This document shows, piece by piece, positions 15,182 through 17,237 of a stretch of DNA of 17,237 nt (the first letter of the stretch is position 1; the number at the start of each line of letters is the position of its first letter). The stretch lies in contig JAFTQY010000082.1 in NCBI GenBank assembly GCA_017462505.1, forward strand, positions 1 through 17,237, written 5' to 3'. This DNA comes from Clostridia bacterium. Its GTDB lineage: Bacteria > Bacillota_A > Clostridia > Christensenellales > Borkfalkiaceae. The notes below the pieces were generated by a model. It was not told where the DNA came from. It searched no databases and saw only the letters and a list, made by a program, of their open reading frames with translations. The position numbers were made by a program, and so were the translations under genes.

Positions 15182-16150
15182 ATGAAAGTTGCCGTAATAG
15201 GTCTGGGTGTGATCGGGCACGTGCATTTGCAGGTGTTGGCGGAAATGCAGGAAAACATAGTGGCGGTTTGCGACGTGGACGAAAGCAAGTTTGCCGAATT
15301 TCCCGACGCGAAAGGATACGTTGATTATAAAAAAATGATCGATGAGATACACCCCGACGTCGTACATATTTGCACCCCCCATTATCTGCATGCGGAAATG
15401 GTAGTGTATGCACTTGACAAAGGGGTAAACGTGCTTTGCGAAAAGCCGCTTTGTATCAGCCGTGACGAGATCGACAGGATCGTAGCGGCGGAAAAGCGCT
15501 CGTCGGCGCAGCTTGGTGTGGTTTTGCAAAACCGTTATAATCCCGCTAATATGTACGTAAAGGAACAGCTCGGCGAGGAAAACGCGACAGGCGGTTACGG
15601 TACGATGATCTGGAAGAGGGACGAACGCTATTACGCGCAGGCGGCTTGGCGTGGCACAAAGGACATGGAGGGCGGCGGCGTGTTGATCAACCAAGCGCTC
15701 CATACCCTCGATTTGATGCAATGGCTTTGCGGCGAGCCCGATGAGGTAGTTGCGACCGTGCATAATTTTACCTTGAAAAACGCAATCGAGGTGGAGGACA
15801 CGGCAAGCGCGCTGTATACGGGCAAGACGGGCAAGGGGAACTTCGCGTTCTTTGCCACGAACGGCAGTAAAATGGATTTTATGCCCGAAGTGATGATCTA
15901 TACCAAGGACGGGTATATGCGCGTCACGGGCGATTACGTTATGCACAATAACGAGTTAAAGCATTTTGACTCGTACACAAAGGTATACGGCAAGGGTTGC
16001 TACGGTACGGGGCACGGGCGGTTGTTTGCGCATTTCTACGACTGCGTGGAAAAGGGTGAAAAATTCCCGATCGACGGCGTAGAGGGCTCGAAGGTTATCA
16101 AGATGATCTTGGCGGCGTACGAAAGCAACGGTGAAAAAATCGACGTATAA
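15182..16150 (+). CDS. Second Gfo/Idh/MocA-family sugar oxidoreductase
   Basis: The 322-residue protein has the Rossmann motif GLGVIG (7-12), the EKP motif (87-89, catalytic K88) and GGGVLINQALHTLD (164-177) with active-site H174 and D177. It is a compact family member, clearly different from the 396-residue one in the long operon, so the two are unlikely to be recent duplicates with one task. Two such enzymes plus an AP2Ec isomerase and a phosphorylase recall the E. coli ycj cluster, where one dehydrogenase oxidises a glycoside at C3 and another reduces the epimerised keto-sugar. AGGAGA at 15168-15173 supports the start. Cytoplasmic; substrate unknown. Confidence 0.92.
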   Translation: MKVAVIGLGVIGHVHLQVLAEMQENIVAVCDVDESKFAEFPDAKGYVDYKKMIDEIHPDVVHICTPHYLHAEMVVYALDKGVNVLCEKPLCISRDEIDRIVAAEKRSSAQLGVVLQNRYNPANMYVKEQLGEENATGGYGTMIWKRDERYYAQAAWRGTKDMEGGGVLINQALHTLDLMQWLCGEPDEVVATVHNFTLKNAIEVEDTASALYTGKTGKGNFAFFATNGSKMDFMPEVMIYTKDGYMRVTGDYVMHNNELKHFDSYTKVYGKGCYGTGHGRLFAHFYDCVEKGEKFPIDGVEGSKVIKMILAAYESNGEKIDV

Positions 16151-16165
16151 AAAGAAAAAAAGGTT

Positions 16166-17053
16166 ATGAAAAAATTTTTGACGGGTATTTTGGCGACGTT
16201 ATGTGTGGGCGTAGCGGTTTGCGGCGTGGCGACGGACGCGGTTACGGCAAACGCCGCGCAGTTGGTGTACGAGCGTGAAAGCTTGGAAAATCCGCCCGCA
16301 TGCGTGCTGACTTTGGAAGAACCGAAGATCAAAAACATGACGGCTTGGGATTATTGCCGCGTGGACGACGAATATGACGCTTGGTATTTTTACGGCGACG
16401 GTTCGGCGTCGGCAAACCCCGAAATTCGTTTTATTGTGGACGGCGTGCAGACGGTGACGAAACCGTATACGCTCGTGCCTATGGACGTCGGCTCGTTTTC
16501 GTTTGAATATACCGTGGTCAACGATTCGATCGCAAAGGTAGAGGACTTGACGACGGCGAGATATATCGTGCAGATTCTTGCCTCGGACGGCTCGTATCCC
16601 ATTATTGAAGTGGATATCGAGGAGGACGGGGATTGGCATAAGATCACCGTGACGGGCGCTACGCCTATTTATCGCAGTGAATATCCCTATACGGCATATC
16701 AAAATAAATTCTGCGGTTTCCTTTTCAAAATGGGCGGGCTTGACGGCGAGCTCATGATTAGGGATATCAGGCTGTACGATCTGAGCGGCGACGAGATTTT
16801 GTCCGAAAGCGAATTGCCCGACGGGGGCGAGGATAGTTCGTCCGAAGAAGTTTCAAGTGAGGAAACTTCGAGCGAAATCGAGAGTTCGTTTGATATACCT
16901 GAACTCGTCACCTCTCAATCCAGCACCGCGGAAAGCGCGTCGAATACAAATGTTTCGAAGGGCTGCGGTTCGTTCGGCGTAGGCGCGATGAGTTTGGGCG
17001 CGTTGGCGGCAGCAGGCTTAGTCCTTGGCGTTAGCAAAAAGAAGAGAAAATAA
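16166..17053 (+). CDS. Secreted protein with Ser/Glu-rich stalk and C-terminal GCGS-hydrophobic-KKKRK tail
   Basis: The 295-residue protein begins with a typical signal peptide (KK, hydrophobic core, cleavage probably after TANAA near residue 31). Residues about 32-207 alternate beta-like strands with many aromatic and acidic residues and may form a ligand- or carbohydrate-binding sandwich; I do not recognise the family. A Ser/Glu-rich linker (about 214-242) leads to a Ser/Thr-rich stretch, then KGCGSFG (265-271), a hydrophobic helix (about 272-289) and a KKKRK end. This tripartite tail would hold the protein at the cell surface; it is not LPXTG. It follows the oxidoreductase gene by 15 bases with AAAAGG upstream, so the two are probably co-transcribed. 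It may capture substrate for the pathway. Confidence 0.85.
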   Translation: MKKFLTGILATLCVGVAVCGVATDAVTANAAQLVYERESLENPPACVLTLEEPKIKNMTAWDYCRVDDEYDAWYFYGDGSASANPEIRFIVDGVQTVTKPYTLVPMDVGSFSFEYTVVNDSIAKVEDLTTARYIVQILASDGSYPIIEVDIEEDGDWHKITVTGATPIYRSEYPYTAYQNKFCGFLFKMGGLDGELMIRDIRLYDLSGDEILSESELPDGGEDSSSEEVSSEETSSEIESSFDIPELVTSQSSTAESASNTNVSKGCGSFGVGAMSLGALAAAGLVLGVSKKKRK

Positions 17054-17066
17054 GCTCTAAACGAGA

Positions 17067-17095
17067 AAAAACACGGGAGTTGTTCCCGTGTTTTT
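17067..17095. terminator. Intrinsic terminator after the secreted-protein gene
   Basis: AAAAACACGGGA (17067-17078) pairs perfectly over 12 bases with TCCCGTGTTTTT (17084-17095) around a 5-base loop, and GTTTG follows. It starts 14 bases after the stop codon. The A-rich left arm makes it potentially active on both strands. Confidence 0.92.
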
Positions 17096-17111
17096 GTTTG
17101 ATATAAAGAAA

Positions 17112-17134
17112 AACCACGCGATAGTCGCGTGGTT
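17112..17134 (-). terminator. Probable minus-strand terminator hairpin
   Basis: AACCACGCGA (17112-17121) and TCGCGTGGTT (17125-17134) form a perfect 10-base stem with a 3-base loop. On the plus strand no U-run follows. On the minus strand the stem runs into GGTTTTTCTTTATATC, a good U-tract, so it would stop leftward transcription entering from beyond the window. A further small stem, CGGTA/TACCG (17135-17139, 17146-17150), lies next to it. Confidence 0.65.
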
Positions 17135-17157
17135 CGGTAGAGGTTTACCGATGAGTC

Positions 17158-17186
17158 TTGAAATAAAAACTCCGATTGTGTATAAT
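17158..17186 (+). promoter_or_regulatory. Promoter for a gene starting just beyond the window
   Basis: The -35 box TTGAAA (17158-17163) and a perfect -10 box TATAAT (17181-17186) are 17 bases apart. GGAGG at 17226-17230 followed by ATATTAA fits a start codon at 17238, immediately outside the window. Transcription would begin near 17193. Confidence 0.82.
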
Positions 17187-17229
17187 GAAAGTATGACCTG
17201 CCAGTCAAAAATCGAATACACAATCGGAG
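17170..17229. repeat. 14-base perfect inverted repeat spanning promoter -10 region and Shine-Dalgarno
   Basis: CTCCGATTGTGTAT (17170-17183) is the exact reverse complement of ATACACAATCGGAG (17216-17229). The left arm overlaps the promoter spacer and the first bases of the -10 box; the right arm includes most of the GGAGG ribosome binding site. Only a transcript starting upstream of this promoter would contain both arms. Confidence 0.85.
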
Positions 17230-17237
17230 GATATTAA

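Noticed and set aside
17146..17166. Hammerhead ribozyme core (CCGATGAG...GAAA)
   Set aside because: The conserved CUGAUGA is altered, the bases between the two core strands cannot form stem II, and no closing stems I and III are evident.

Overview
The window looks like a chromosomal segment from a Gram-positive anaerobe of the Clostridia (Bacillota), probably an uncultured gut lineage. The evidence is strong AGGAG-type ribosome binding sites, consensus sigma-A promoters (TTTACA/TATAAT, TTGACT/TATGAT, TTGAAA/TATAAT, 17-base spacers), U-tailed intrinsic terminators, and a secreted protein with a Ser/Glu-rich stalk and a C-terminal membrane tail. No ribosomal or other phylogenetic marker is present, so the assignment stays at this level.

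Layout. 1-340: 3' end of a gene cut by the window edge, ended by a strong terminator (404-450). 451-1050: no gene; four complete 82-base imperfect palindromes at a 92-base period, a half copy before them, and a second palindromic family, one piece of which sits in a spacer of the array. 1117-11951: one apparent eight-gene operon from a near-consensus promoter to a perfect-stem terminator. It encodes an AP2Ec-type sugar isomerase/epimerase, a Gfo/Idh/MocA oxidoreductase, a GHL6-type glycosidase (possibly GH151-like), a CE15-like esterase, a GH29 alpha-L-fucosidase, a small alpha/beta hydrolase, a GH94 phosphorylase and an OPA-like MFS transporter. 11967-12707 (minus): an AraC-family regulator. 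12756-15054: divergent promoter and a GH31 glycosidase. 15108-17053: another promoter, a second Gfo/Idh/MocA oxidoreductase and a secreted, probably anchored protein. 17067-17237: two terminators facing opposite ways, then a promoter inside a 14-base inverted repeat and a Shine-Dalgarno sequence for a gene that should start just past the window.

How it may work together (inference). None of the glycosidases or esterases has a signal peptide, so a branched, probably fucosylated and acylated glycoside or oligosaccharide would be imported, perhaps by the MFS protein, and taken apart in the cytoplasm. The set of two Gfo/Idh/MocA enzymes, an AP2Ec isomerase and a glycoside phosphorylase resembles the E. 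coli ycj cluster (3-keto-glycoside oxidation and epimerisation) and gut bacterial deglycosylation routes that begin with C3 oxidation. This is the best candidate for an undescribed pathway here. The AraC protein may control both the long operon and the GH31 promoter: each has TGCTAT in exactly the same position against its -35 box.
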